Source: Ruania halotolerans (GTDB lineage Bacteria; Actinomycetota; Actinomycetes; Actinomycetales; Beutenbergiaceae). Taken from it: DNA of 64,000 bases. The stretch is taken from NCBI RefSeq assembly GCF_021049285.1, contig NZ_CP088017.1, forward strand, positions 2,987,380-3,051,379, in the 5' to 3' direction. Under the pieces are notes generated by a model. That model was not told where the DNA came from and searched no databases. It was given only the letters and a program-made list of their open reading frames with translations. Positions 53,054 to 61,101 of the stretch are shown here, piece after piece. Position 1 is the first letter of the stretch. The number at the start of each line of letters is the position of its first letter. The position numbers were made by a program, and so were the translations under genes.

Positions 53054-55468
53054 GTGAAGAACGGAGAGCGGCTCTATCTTCGGTACGGATATAACGACCT
53101 CATCAAGAACAAGGGCGTCAATGCGGCACTCCTCGTCATCCTGATCCTGAGTGCCTTCCTCATGGCGACAGGATCGATGGTGATCGAGCGGCTGGCCGGC
53201 TCGATCAGCCAACTGTCCGAGCAGGGAAAGCCGCCGGACTTCCTCCAGATGCACAAAGGGGACTACGACCGGGCTGCGCTGGAACGGTTCGCGGCGGAGC
53301 ACGAGTCGGAGATCGACGCATGGCAGATCGAGGAGATGCTCGGTTTCGACAGCGCGACCCTCGCCTGGGAACGGCCGAGCACAGGTGAGAGCGGGGATCT
53401 GGCCGCCAGCCGGATCGACAACCTGTTCGTCACGCAGAACGAGGAGTTCGACTTCCTGGTCGATGAGACCGGGGGCATCGTCGAGCCGGTGGCCGGCGAG
53501 GTGTACGTCCCGGTCCTCTACCAGCAGCAGTACGGCCTGACGGCCGGGGATGTCCTGACGATCCGGACCGATTCCGGTCCGCACGAGCTCGAGGTGCAGG
53601 GGTCGGTGAAGGACGCGCAGATGGCGGCATCGCTCTCGCCGTCGTCGCGGTTCCTCATCCACCCCGAGGACTTCGAGGCGCTGGAGCGTGCCGGTGGCGC
53701 CACGCCGGAGATCATTGTGGAGTATCTGCTGGCGGCAGGCGGTGACGCGAACGCGATGCAGACCGCGTACGAGGGGAACGGAGAACTTCCGACCAACGGC
53801 CAGCCGGTCACCGGCCAGCAGCTTCGGATCATCAGTGTGATCAGCGACGGTCTGGTCGCGCTCGCGCTCGTGTTCGTCAGCCTGATCCTCATCGCGATCG
53901 CCCTGCTCAACCTGCGCTTCGTCATCTCTGGAACCTTGGAGGACGAGGTTCGCGAGATCGGCGCGATGAAGGCGATCGGGATCCCAGACCGCGCGATCTC
54001 CGGGCTCTACCTGACGAAGTACAGCGTCCTGACGCTGTTCGCCTGCGTCGTCGGCGGTCTGCTCGCCGTCGTCGCGGCGAGCGCGCTGACACAGGGCATC
54101 CAGACGAACTATGCGCAGGCCCCGGTGGGTGCCTGGACATTCTTGGTGCCGCTGATCGCACTCGCGACCGTTTTCGTGATCGTCGTCGGCATCTGCCGCG
54201 GCGTGCTCGGCCGGGTGAGGAAGATCGAGGTCGTCAGCGCCCTGGTGCACGGCAGCACGCTGGGTGAGAAGCAGACTGCTCGACGTGCCAGGCGGCAGAC
54301 GCGGTGGGTGCGGCGGACCGGCCTGGCGTCGGCGGCGGGCGGGAACGTCAACCGGCGGCTCGCCCTCCTCGACCTGCGGGCCGAGGGTCGCGCGTGGGTG
54401 CTGCTGCCGGTCGTGTACGGTCTGATCGCGGTGCTGATCACGTTCCCGGCGAACCTGGTCAGCACGTTCGAGAGCCCTCGGTTCGTCACCTACCTGGGCG
54501 TAGCGGAGCGTGATCTGCGAGCGGACGTGCAGTTCCAGGAGGACGTTGACGGCGTCACGGACCGGCTGGTCGCCGCGATGGCGGAGGATGTTCGCCTCAC
54601 GGACGTGCGGACCTACGCCCACGTCGACTACAGCATCGACGGCGAGGACGGGCGGGCGAGACTGCGCGTCGAGATCGGGGACCGATCCGACGACGACGAG
54701 CTCCGGTTCAGCGAGGGCAGGCCGCCGGGCGACGGTGAAATTGCGCTGTCGGTCCTCAACGCGGACAAGTATCAGGTGGGTGTCGGGGACGACCTGACAA
54801 TCCACCACGACGACGGCAGTGCGCTCACCGTGCAGGTCAGCGGAATTTATCAGGACCTCACCAGCGGCGGGCTCTCCGCGAAAATGTCGGGTGAGGTCGC
54901 CACTGGAGCCTCGGCCTACTCCGTCTACGCGGACATGGCCGACGACGAGGCGGACGTCGCGGCGGTGGCCGACGAGTACGACGAGCAGTTCCCGACGGCG
55001 GGTGTGAAGCCGACGCAAGAGTATGCGAAGGAGACCCTGGGGGTGCTGATCGACTCGCTGCGCGGCGCGGCCTGGATCGCGCTGATCTTCGGGATCGGGG
55101 TGGCGGTACTGATCACGAGCCTGTTCCTCAAGGTCCGGCTCGCGCGCGACCGGTCGACGATGGGCGTGCTGTCCGCGATCGGGTTCTCCGCGAAGGAGCT
55201 CGTGGAGCAGGTGCGGACCAAGGCACTGCTGGTGGTGGCCATCGGGACGGTGGCGGGCCTCGTGTTCGTGGCCACTGCGGGGCAGGCGATCGCGAGCGGC
55301 GGACTGGCCGCTCTCGGGATCGGGATCACGGATCTGTCGTTCATCCCGAATCCGTGGTTGGTGTACGGGCTGTACCCGCTGCTGCTGCTCGGGGCGGGAT
55401 CTCTGGGCGTCGCCCCGCTCACGGCGGGAATCCGGCGTGCCGACAAGAGCCAGTGGCTCCGAGAATGA
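53054..55468 (+). CDS. FtsX-superfamily ABC transporter permease, two-domain
   Basis: About 804 residues with the duplicated FtsX arrangement: one N-terminal span, an extracytoplasmic domain, three spans, a middle span near residue 440, a second external domain, and three C-terminal spans. Cytoplasmic loops carry EDEVREIGAMKAIGIPDRAI and RDRSTMGVLSAIGFSAKEL, typical coupling segments. The GTG at 53054 has CGGAG 7 bases upstream; an ATG at 53039 is the alternative. With the following ATPase it forms a MacB/BceB-like transporter for extrusion or envelope stress relief. No sensor kinase is adjacent, and the substrate is unknown. Confidence 0.82.
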   Translation: MKNGERLYLRYGYNDLIKNKGVNAALLVILILSAFLMATGSMVIERLAGSISQLSEQGKPPDFLQMHKGDYDRAALERFAAEHESEIDAWQIEEMLGFDSATLAWERPSTGESGDLAASRIDNLFVTQNEEFDFLVDETGGIVEPVAGEVYVPVLYQQQYGLTAGDVLTIRTDSGPHELEVQGSVKDAQMAASLSPSSRFLIHPEDFEALERAGGATPEIIVEYLLAAGGDANAMQTAYEGNGELPTNGQPVTGQQLRIISVISDGLVALALVFVSLILIAIALLNLRFVISGTLEDEVREIGAMKAIGIPDRAISGLYLTKYSVLTLFACVVGGLLAVVAASALTQGIQTNYAQAPVGAWTFLVPLIALATVFVIVVGICRGVLGRVRKIEVVSALVHGSTLGEKQTARRARRQTRWVRRTGLASAAGGNVNRRLALLDLRAEGRAWVLLPVVYGLIAVLITFPANLVSTFESPRFVTYLGVAERDLRADVQFQEDVDGVTDRLVAAMAEDVRLTDVRTYAHVDYSIDGEDGRARLRVEIGDRSDDDELRFSEGRPPGDGEIALSVLNADKYQVGVGDDLTIHHDDGSALTVQVSGIYQDLTSGGLSAKMSGEVATGASAYSVYADMADDEADVAAVADEYDEQFPTAGVKPTQEYAKETLGVLIDSLRGAAWIALIFGIGVAVLITSLFLKVRLARDRSTMGVLSAIGFSAKELVEQVRTKALLVVAIGTVAGLVFVATAGQAIASGGLAALGIGITDLSFIPNPWLVYGLYPLLLLGAGSLGVAPLTAGIRRADKSQWLRE

Positions 55469-55479
55469 GAGGACAAGTC

Positions 55480-56253
55480 ATGGATCACACGACGCTGACC
55501 CTGGAGTCACGCGAACTGAGCAAGACCTACTACTCCACCGACCCGCCGACCGAGGTGCTGCGCGGTATCGATCTGAAGGTCCGTGCCGGCGAGTTCCTCG
55601 TGATCATGGGGGCCTCGGGTTCCGGCAAGTCAACCCTGCTGTACAGCATCAGCGGCATGGACCGGCCCACCAGCGGGAATGTCGCACTGGAGGGGCGGGA
55701 ACTGACATCGTTGAGCGATGCGGAGATGAGCAATGTCCGCCTGACGCGGATGGGCTTCGTGTTCCAGCAGCCGCGCTTCCTGAGCAACCTGGACCTGCGG
55801 GACAACATCCTGCTGCCCGCGCTCAAGGGTGCGGCCAAGGGAACGGACAGGGCCGCCGCGGTCGCGCGAGTCGACGCTCTGATGGAGCGGTTCGGTATCG
55901 CGCATGTCAAGGATCACGGCATCACGCAGGCGTCCGGTGGCCAGCTGCAGCGCGCCTCGATCTGCCGTGCGTTGGCGGGTGAGCCGTCGGTACTGTTCGC
56001 GGACGAGCCGACCGGTGCGCTGAACAGCAGCATGTCGGACGAGGTCATGGATGCGCTCACGGATGTGCACCGGGACGGGACCACGATCGTGATGGTGACC
56101 CATGACCCCGGCGTCGCCGCCCGCGGCGACCGCGTCATCTATCTGCGCGACGGCGCCCTCGTGGACGCCAGCGAGATGGGTCCGTGGCAGCAGGCCACGG
56201 CGCAGCAGCGCGAGGACGACCTGCTGGGCTGGCTCAGGAACCTGGGCTTCTGA
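55480..56253 (+). CDS. ABC transporter ATP-binding protein (MacB/LolD type)
   Basis: A 257-residue ATPase with Walker [11 protein letters not shown]-loop VFQQPRFLSNLDL, an atypical signature ASGGQLQRASICRA (ASGGQ in place of LSGGQ), Walker B VLFADEPTGALN and H-loop VTHDPGVAARG. It follows the FtsX-type permease by 11 bases with GAGAGGA upstream. The C-terminal extension of about 25 residues is hydrophilic. Partner of the preceding permease. Confidence 0.88.
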   Translation: MDHTTLTLESRELSKTYYSTDPPTEVLRGIDLKVRAGEFLVIMGASGSGKSTLLYSISGMDRPTSGNVALEGRELTSLSDAEMSNVRLTRMGFVFQQPRFLSNLDLRDNILLPALKGAAKGTDRAAAVARVDALMERFGIAHVKDHGITQASGGQLQRASICRALAGEPSVLFADEPTGALNSSMSDEVMDALTDVHRDGTTIVMVTHDPGVAARGDRVIYLRDGALVDASEMGPWQQATAQQREDDLLGWLRNLGF

Positions 56254-56272
56254 CCCAACCGAGGACCTGCGG

Positions 56273-56655
56273 TCATTCAGCCACCGCCCGCCCAGTCACA
56301 CTGATCACCCCGGATGGCCCGAGCAGCCCGAGCACCGGCACGGGGACACTCACGTGCACCTGCACGAGCTCCACGCCGTCAGAACTGCCCAACTCCGCCG
56401 TCACCTGCTCCGCATACACGCTCGGCAGCGTCGCATCGATCAACGCGGCCGTCCGCTCCTGCCCGGCAGCGACCGAGCTACCGTGCAGTGCCGCGAATCG
56501 TGCACCTTCAGCGGCGGCATCGATCAGCACCGTGCGCACGTGCAGCGTCAGCGCGAGCTGCACCACACCGAGCATCAGGCGGTCACGAGCACTGAGACGA
56601 GCAAGAGGTCGACCAGTGCCGATCCGCGCTCATTCTCCTGCTCGCGTTCAGTCAT
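56273..56655 (-). pseudogene. TadE-like pilus assembly gene, frameshifted
   Basis: The N-terminal frame reads MTEREQENERGSALVDLLLVSV and stops at 56575-56577 (TGA). The remaining frame continues at once as LGVVQLALTLHVRTVLIDAA and ends at 56273. Joined, they form a TadE-like protein of about 126 residues: a GSALVDxxLV membrane segment followed by EGARFAALHG and a secreted beta-rich domain. One missing base near 56575-56583, probably in a short C run, separates the halves. TadE-type minor pilins belong to Flp/tad pili. Either a true null mutation or a sequencing error. Confidence 0.65.
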
Positions 56656-56768
56656 GCCCCGAGGACGCGCTCCATGGCCGTGCGGAACACGTCCTCGAGC
56701 AGGTGACTACCAAGCGCCCAGATCGCCACCACCAGCCCAGCCGTCATCAAGGTGACTGCGACGTCGGT
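56652..56768 (-). pseudogene. 3' fragment of a tad-locus small membrane gene (DUF4244/Flp pilin-like)
   Basis: The open frame has no proper start and reads DVAVTLMTAGLVVAIWALGS then HLLEDVFRTAMERVLGA, ending in an ATGA overlap with the TadE gene. It resembles the single-helix C-terminal half of DUF4244/Flp-like proteins, whose hallmark TAEYAVTL would sit exactly at the break. Upstream, only 10 bases separate it from the stop of an unrelated element gene. The host gene was therefore cut here, most simply by integration of the neighbouring element. Confidence 0.55.
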
Positions 56769-56777
56769 TCACCCAAC

Positions 56778-57431
56778 CTAGCGCCGCAACTCGCCCACAT
56801 GGACCGCCAGCGTGCGCACGGCGTTCTCGACGTTTTTCAGTTCGACATCCTTGCCGTGGGCGGTTGGCCCGTTCGTTGGCACAGGAGCCACCGCTCCTAT
56901 GCTGTCGACGTCTAGGTGGAACGTGGCCTCGTAGGGCGTGCCAGTCTCGCTCTCGTACCGTACTCGCACATCCGCCTGGGCGGGTGCGCCAGCTTCCAAC
57001 TTCGGGTTATATGGCTCAGGTCCCCTCCGCCACATCACGCGTTCGCTTTTCCCCGGGGCGAGCCAACGCTCTGTCGCCAGGTAACGCTTCAGTGGTTCGA
57101 CGATGTGGTCTTCATCGTTCTGCGGCTCAAGTTCTTGAGTGTGCAGAGTTACCCGGTGGGCTGCCGTACGTCCGTAGTTGTGGATCCTTAGATCCCAAGC
57201 TCCAGCTCCATGGAGCCCAGGCGCGGCCTCGACGCCGACATATGGGCGGCCCTCGCGGACGACTTGTTCCCGCAGGAGCTGCAATTGTTCTCGAGTCTTG
57301 CCCAGCGTGCTCACGGCCCCGTAGACGAGACCGATCGTTGCCAGTGCGGTCACGCTAGCGGCGATAGCGGCCACCCATGCCAGAGCAGAATCCATGGGTA
57401 CCCCTTCGACGACTTTGTCCCAACCGTTCAT
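56778..57431 (-). CDS. Membrane-anchored protein of unknown function, integrase-coupled
   Basis: A 217-residue protein. A membrane span (about residues 18-42) is followed by a short coiled segment (LGKTREQLQLLREQVVREG) and then a beta-rich soluble domain with GRPYVGVEAAPGLHGAGAWD. Similar one-span proteins with a soluble domain occur in phages and mobile elements without known role. It starts in an ATGA overlap with the integrase 3' end; an internal ATG at 57395 with AAGGGG upstream is an equally good start. It is the element gene nearest the attachment junction. Confidence 0.6.
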   Translation of the reverse strand: MNGWDKVVEGVPMDSALAWVAAIAASVTALATIGLVYGAVSTLGKTREQLQLLREQVVREGRPYVGVEAAPGLHGAGAWDLRIHNYGRTAAHRVTLHTQELEPQNDEDHIVEPLKRYLATERWLAPGKSERVMWRRGPEPYNPKLEAGAPAQADVRVRYESETGTPYEATFHLDVDSIGAVAPVPTNGPTAHGKDVELKNVENAVRTLAVHVGELRR

Positions 57432-58893
57432 CGGTCCTCACCCTCCCAGACGGGCACCACCCTGACAGTAGCCTCCGGACGACCCGGCGTCACCACCACC
57501 CGGCCGATCAACTGCCGTAGCGCACCCCGCCGCAGCTCCACACTGAGGACGTCCCAGTCGGCTAGCAAATCCCGGGCGAGCTCCGGTGCCGGCGCACGGC
57601 GAGAGGCCACCGCGGCAGCTTGCTGCCTGGCTTCCAACCCCGCCACCCTTTCCTGCAGTTCGTCACGAATCTGGGTGTACATGGACTCAGGGATAGTGCC
57701 CGCCACGTGCCCCCTGGTGGCCCGGAGCAGCTGAGCGTGCACCTGTTCCGTCTCTTTCGACAGCCGTGCCGCGAGGGACTCCTGACGCCGCACAGACCGT
57801 TGCTGCAACACTGCGGCATCCCCTGCGTCCTCCACCTCCTTCACGAGGTCGCGCAGCCAGTCCAGCACGCGCCCTCGACGATGCGCATCGACGCATACCC
57901 ACCAGAGTGGCGGCCTTGCTCGTGTGCTTGTTTGCACCGCCACTTCGGCGCCCGGGCCCACCCGAACTGTCCACCGTTCATCGTCGACCCGCACTGGCAG
58001 CGGACCATGCCTGAGAGGAGGTATTGGGACCGTTCAGAGGTGCGCACCACCCGTCGTTCTCGGCGAGCCACCTGATAGGCCTCCCACTCCCCCGCACTGA
58101 TCACCGGTTCATGCGCACCCGGGAGCTGCTCGCCACGAACCATGATGAGCCCGGCACCGAACCCCGAGTCCAACATGCGGCGCAACGACCTATCCGACCA
58201 CGGTCCCGCCCCTGCCGCCGAGTACCCCGGCAGGGTTCGGTACCCGGCACCGTTGAGCCACCGCACCAACGAGTACACCGACTCCCCACCGATATACCGC
58301 CGATAGAGCGACGCCAACACGGGCCCAGTGTCCGGGTCCGGTTTGTGCAGTTTCTCCACGGGGTCGTAGGCGTACCCCCACCGGGGTTTCCCATTCGCAG
58401 GCCGCCCCTGCCCCACCCTGCGGGCGTGCGCTTCCTTCCACGTGTCCCCAATGCGCTCGGATTCGAACGCGGCGAGCTCGGCCATCACACCGCGGGCGAA
58501 CCTGCCACTGCTGGTGGCGACGTCGATCGGCTCTGTCGCTGATTCGATGCGCCCGCCGGCCTGGTCGACGAGGTCGACAGCAACCGCCCAGTCCTTTCGT
58601 GAGCGGCTGAGCCAGGACCACTTCCACAAGATCACGACGTCGGCGTCGCCGTTCTCGATCATGCTCATCACCCGCTGCACCGCGGGACGCTTCCACGTCC
58701 GCCCAGTTACACCCGGGTCGGCTTCGACGGCGACCACCTGGTACCCGTGACGCTGCGCATGGTCCCGCCCCGAGGCCTCCTGGACTTCGAGGCTGATCGA
58801 CTCTTCGCTGTGGGTGGATTGGCGCAGGTACAGGACAGCGCGGGGTGCCCGTTCGGGGACGGGTTCCAGGCGACGCGGCCGGGCGGGCATCAT
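57428..58893 (-). pseudogene. Large serine recombinase (integrase), interrupted by a frameshift
   Basis: The N-terminal frame (58893 to about 57870) holds the resolvase catalytic domain with nucleophile Ser26 (LYLRQSTHSEES), then the recombinase domain (GKPRWGYAYDP) and the start of the zinc ribbon (MVRCQCGS). It shifts at the run GAGGGCGC near 57872-57876. Adding one G joins VEG to RVLDWLRDLVKEV, and the coiled-coil C-terminus continues to 57428. The complete product would be about 488 residues. This family catalyses one-way attP x attB integration. Its ATG overlaps the DUF3263 stop. Confidence 0.85.
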
Positions 58894-59132
58894 CGCCCCC
58901 GGGTTGCTCTGCGGAGCCGGTTCACTGTGATGGGGGCGTACGCGGCCGCGGCGGGGGTGTCGAGGAGGACGTTGAGTCGCTGGTAGTAGCGGGTGGCGGA
59001 CATGTCGAGGCGTTCCCGGATCGCTGTTTCCTTGGCGCCGACGTACTTCCAGAACCCTTGCTCGAGGTCGAGGATCGACCGGTCACGCTGCCCGAGCTCG
59101 GCCGTGTGAGCGGGGATGTTGGCGGTGTTCAC
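58890..59132 (-). CDS. DUF3263 domain protein
   Basis: An 80-residue protein matching the actinobacterial DUF3263 pattern: QRDRSILDLEQGFWKYVGAK, then IRERLDMSATRYYQRLNVLL and PITVNRLRR. The SATRYYQRLN segment looks like a recognition helix, so DNA binding is plausible but unproven. The GTG at 59132 has GGAG 9 bases upstream. Its stop overlaps the integrase start (ATGA), so both are made together, and a role in controlling recombination is possible. Confidence 0.8.
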   Translation of the reverse strand: MNTANIPAHTAELGQRDRSILDLEQGFWKYVGAKETAIRERLDMSATRYYQRLNVLLDTPAAAAYAPITVNRLRRATRGR

Positions 59133-59217
59133 GGGTGGGTTCTCCTGGAGGTTGGATGCTGAGTTGTGAGCGTAGGTTCGACCACCCACATCGGGTCTCT
59201 GAGGCGGGTGTTTCCCG

Positions 59218-59317
59218 GTGTGTCCGGGTGTGTCCCGTCCCGCTCCCCCTACGGGGAGCGGGACACACTCAGAGGGTCAGGAAACGGTCAGTGTGTCCGC
59301 CTCGGGTGGGGACACAC
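59218..59317. repeat. Cluster of five GTGTGTCC octamers upstream of the integrase operon
   Basis: GTGTGTCC occurs at 59218-59225, 59228-59235 and 59291-59298, and its complement GGACACAC at 59261-59268 and 59310-59317. The first two form a 10-base tandem, one DNA turn. The last two form a perfect 9-bp inverted repeat, AGTGTGTCC/GGACACACT. They occupy the 185-base gap between the ImmA/IrrE gene and the DUF3263-integrase operon. The likely role is operator sites for an immunity repressor or recombination factor. Confidence 0.65.
59237..59264. terminator. 12-bp stem-loop in the integrase promoter region
   Basis: A perfect stem, GTCCCGCTCCCC with GGGGAGCGGGAC, and loop CTAC, 53 bases after the ImmA/IrrE stop. 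It could terminate transcription coming from the immunity gene before the integrase operon. Two flanking octamers sit directly at its ends, so it may also be part of a protein-binding structure. Confidence 0.55.
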
Positions 59318-59764
59318 TCAGGCGCCGCCCTCGGTCTCCTCATAGACGGCAACGAGGAGCGCGGTCTCCTGCGGGGTGAGGTGGTCTATGCGATCCTGCA
59401 GGATGTCAACGGTGACCCAGAGGACGTCGGCTGCTTCGTGCCAGTCCTCGGTCCAGCGGAGAGCGTCGATCAGCTCGTCGATGGTGATGAGCCGGCGGGC
59501 GGTCTCCACCCGTACCCCCGCCTCCACTCTCGGGTCACACCCGGAGGTATGGGTGCGTTCGAGGTGGATGAGCTCGTGGGCGGCGGCGACGCGGCGTTGC
59601 ACCTGCAGGAGGCGGGTGTCGATCCAGATGCGGGATCGGCCGTCAGTGGCGGCGATACGCCCGCGTGGTTGGTCGACCCAGTGGACGTCAACGTCGTGTG
59701 CGAGGTTTCTGATCGCTCGCCAGGGTGGAACATGCTGCTGGACGATACGACCGACCAACGACAC
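59318..59764 (-). CDS. ImmA/IrrE family metallo-endopeptidase
   Basis: A 148-residue protein with the zinc-protease motif HELIH (residues 63-67) in a helix after the VHWVDQPRGRIAATDGRSRI core, and a C-terminal helical region. ImmA-type peptidases cleave the phage or ICE repressor after DNA damage and so trigger excision. The usual helix-turn-helix repressor partner is not visible next to it. The GTG start at 59764 lies 5 bases after the upstream gene stop. Confidence 0.82.
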   Translation of the reverse strand: MSLVGRIVQQHVPPWRAIRNLAHDVDVHWVDQPRGRIAATDGRSRIWIDTRLLQVQRRVAAAHELIHLERTHTSGCDPRVEAGVRVETARRLITIDELIDALRWTEDWHEAADVLWVTVDILQDRIDHLTPQETALLVAVYEETEGGA

Positions 59765-59769
59765 TTACG

Positions 59770-60189
59770 TCAAGCAGGTGAGACGGACCGGAAATCACGC
59801 CAGACAGTGTGGATGTCGTCAAACGGTTCCGACTTGCCGGAACTGAGCGTGTGCACGCGCTTCTCTGCTCGCGCGACTTCCGCATCGATGTCCAACCAGC
59901 CATCCATCTCTAGGAATCGATCGAGACCGTTAACGAAGCCAGATTCACTGTGATCGTCACCAGGGAGCTCGACCCACCGGACGAGATCGGTGCCATCCTT
60001 CGTCTGAGCAAGAAACGCTGTGCGGGTGTGCAGGTGCGATCGCACAGGCTCGAGAAATCCCTCGTTGAATCGGTCACGGTTCGCGACCGCGAGGGCTTCC
60101 GAATGCGTGAGGTTCACGAAGAGGGCTGGAGGGTGTTGATCCTCTAGGTCGCTAAAAACCCACACCGCCCGAACGCCGCCTGGCTTCAA
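59770..60189 (-). CDS. Unknown protein, probably missing its 5' end
   Basis: 139 residues from a TTG at 60189; no recognised domain. It is acidic with WVFSDLEDQHPPALFV, TDLVRWVELPGDDHSE and a C-terminal DDIHTVWRDF. The protein-like frame continues upstream of the TTG (GDTLELFYLK) to a stop, without a good start codon. This suggests the original start was lost at the junction with the phage tail fragment on the other strand. It lies 5 bases upstream of the ImmA/IrrE gene. Confidence 0.5.
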   Translation of the reverse strand: MKPGGVRAVWVFSDLEDQHPPALFVNLTHSEALAVANRDRFNEGFLEPVRSHLHTRTAFLAQTKDGTDLVRWVELPGDDHSESGFVNGLDRFLEMDGWLDIDAEVARAEKRVHTLSSGKSEPFDDIHTVWRDFRSVSPA

Positions 60190-60218
60190 GTAGAAGAGCT
60201 CCAGGGTGTCGCCTGCTC

Positions 60219-60407
60219 GTGAACGGCGCGACAGTCACCGGGAATCAGACGATCCTGAACACACGCTTCCTGTTGTTGAGCGACACCCTTCCGCTAGCGG
60301 CCGGCGACATCGTCGAGGTCGCCGCCTACAACTACGGGTCACCGATTGCGCTGTCACCATTCACGAGCGAACCGCACCTGACTGTTGCGCTCGTTTCGGC
60401 CCTGTGA
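60219..60407 (+). pseudogene. 3' fragment of a phage tail/minor structural protein gene
   Basis: 62 residues reading VNGATVTGNQTILNTRF, LPLAAGDIVEVAAYNYGSP and SEPHLTVALVSAL. This matches the C-terminal beta-sandwich common at the end of actinophage tail and fibre proteins. There is no ribosome-binding site, and only the last domain remains. It is followed by the lysis-region genes in the usual late-gene order, and faces a 5'-truncated minus-strand gene 30 bases away. Confidence 0.55.
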
Positions 60408-60476
60408 TGCCCACCTCACCCGCACCCCACCGCGACATGGGCCAGCTCGCCATCGCGCAGCTGGGAGGTGATCGCG

Positions 60477-60861
60477 ATGCCTGATTTGGATCGACGACCT
60501 CGCCTCCGGGCCCGTTCTCCTCGTGCTCGCCGTCCTGATCTTCATCGCCTGGGGGATCGTGAAGATGTACCGACCCGCGACCATCGTCGTCCGCTTCCTC
60601 GACCGCCTCATCGGCGCACCCGGACGACCCGGGCTCCTGGACCGCATGGCCGCGCTCGAGGTGCAGGTGCAACGCATCCACACCGAGGTAACCCCCAACC
60701 ACGGCGGGTCCATGAACGACGCAGTCCGCCGACTGGAGCGGCGACAGCAAGAGGACGTCGACCGTCTGACTGAGCACCTCAAGGTCGCTGAGCGTGACCA
60801 GCGGCGTATCGATGAGGTCGCTGAATCCGTCGAGGAGATCCGGAAGATCGTCGAAGACTAA
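60477..60861 (+). pseudogene. DUF2746-like phage membrane protein, apparent early frameshift
   Basis: The good frame reads LIWIDDLASGPVLLVLAVLIFIAWG, FRFLDRLIGAPGRPGLL-like basic region, then a coiled coil (AALEVQVQRIHTEV and VRRLERRQQEDVDRLTEHL). Many actinophages carry such a one-span coiled-coil protein before the lysin. GGGAGG sits 8 bases before ATG 60477, but that ATG is one base out of frame with the body. The first in-frame standard start is GTG 60523, inside the membrane helix. Either one extra base is present near 60480 or a rare start is used. Confidence 0.55.
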
Positions 60862-60893
60862 CGCGCACACCACCATTACCCCACCCCACCCAG

Positions 60894-60920
60894 AGCCCCG
60901 CCACCGTGCGGGGCTTTCTC
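60894..60920 (+). terminator. Intrinsic terminator
   Basis: An 8-bp perfect stem, AGCCCCGC/GCGGGGCT, a 6-base loop CACCGT and a TTTCT tail. It lies between the DUF2746-like gene and the small acidic protein gene and probably separates tail and lysis transcription. Confidence 0.8.
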
Positions 60921-60939
60921 ATGCCCAGGAGGCAGACCC

Positions 60940-61101
60940 ATGAGTAAGCGATTCGAGATCGACGGCGTTGAGGTTGACCTCGACGACGGCGTAGACCCGG
61001 CAGACCTGGACCAGGGCTCCGACTCCCGCGACGACAGCGTCATCGACTGGGACCAGGTCGAGGCCGACGCCGCTGACGCATCCGGCGAGGTGGACGACTG
61101 A
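60940..61101 (+). CDS. Small acidic phage protein
   Basis: A 53-residue highly acidic protein (about 20 Asp/Glu) beginning MSKRFEIDGVEVDLDDGV and ending ASGEVDD. AGGAGG precedes the ATG by 6 bases, an ideal ribosome-binding site, and its TGA overlaps the endolysin ATG (TGATG). Tiny acidic proteins directly before the lysin are common in actinophages; their function is unknown. Confidence 0.75.
   Translation: MSKRFEIDGVEVDLDDGVDPADLDQGSDSRDDSVIDWDQVEADAADASGEVDD

Noticed and set aside
52844-55018. 724-codon minus-strand open frame opposite the FtsX-type permease
   Set aside because: Arg/Val/His-rich shadow translation with no domain; the permease frame shows clear membrane helices and coupling loops.
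56750-56800. tRNA gene as the integration site of the element
   Set aside because: No tRNA-like cloverleaf or T-loop was found; the junction lies in a protein-coding fragment, as is usual for serine integrases.
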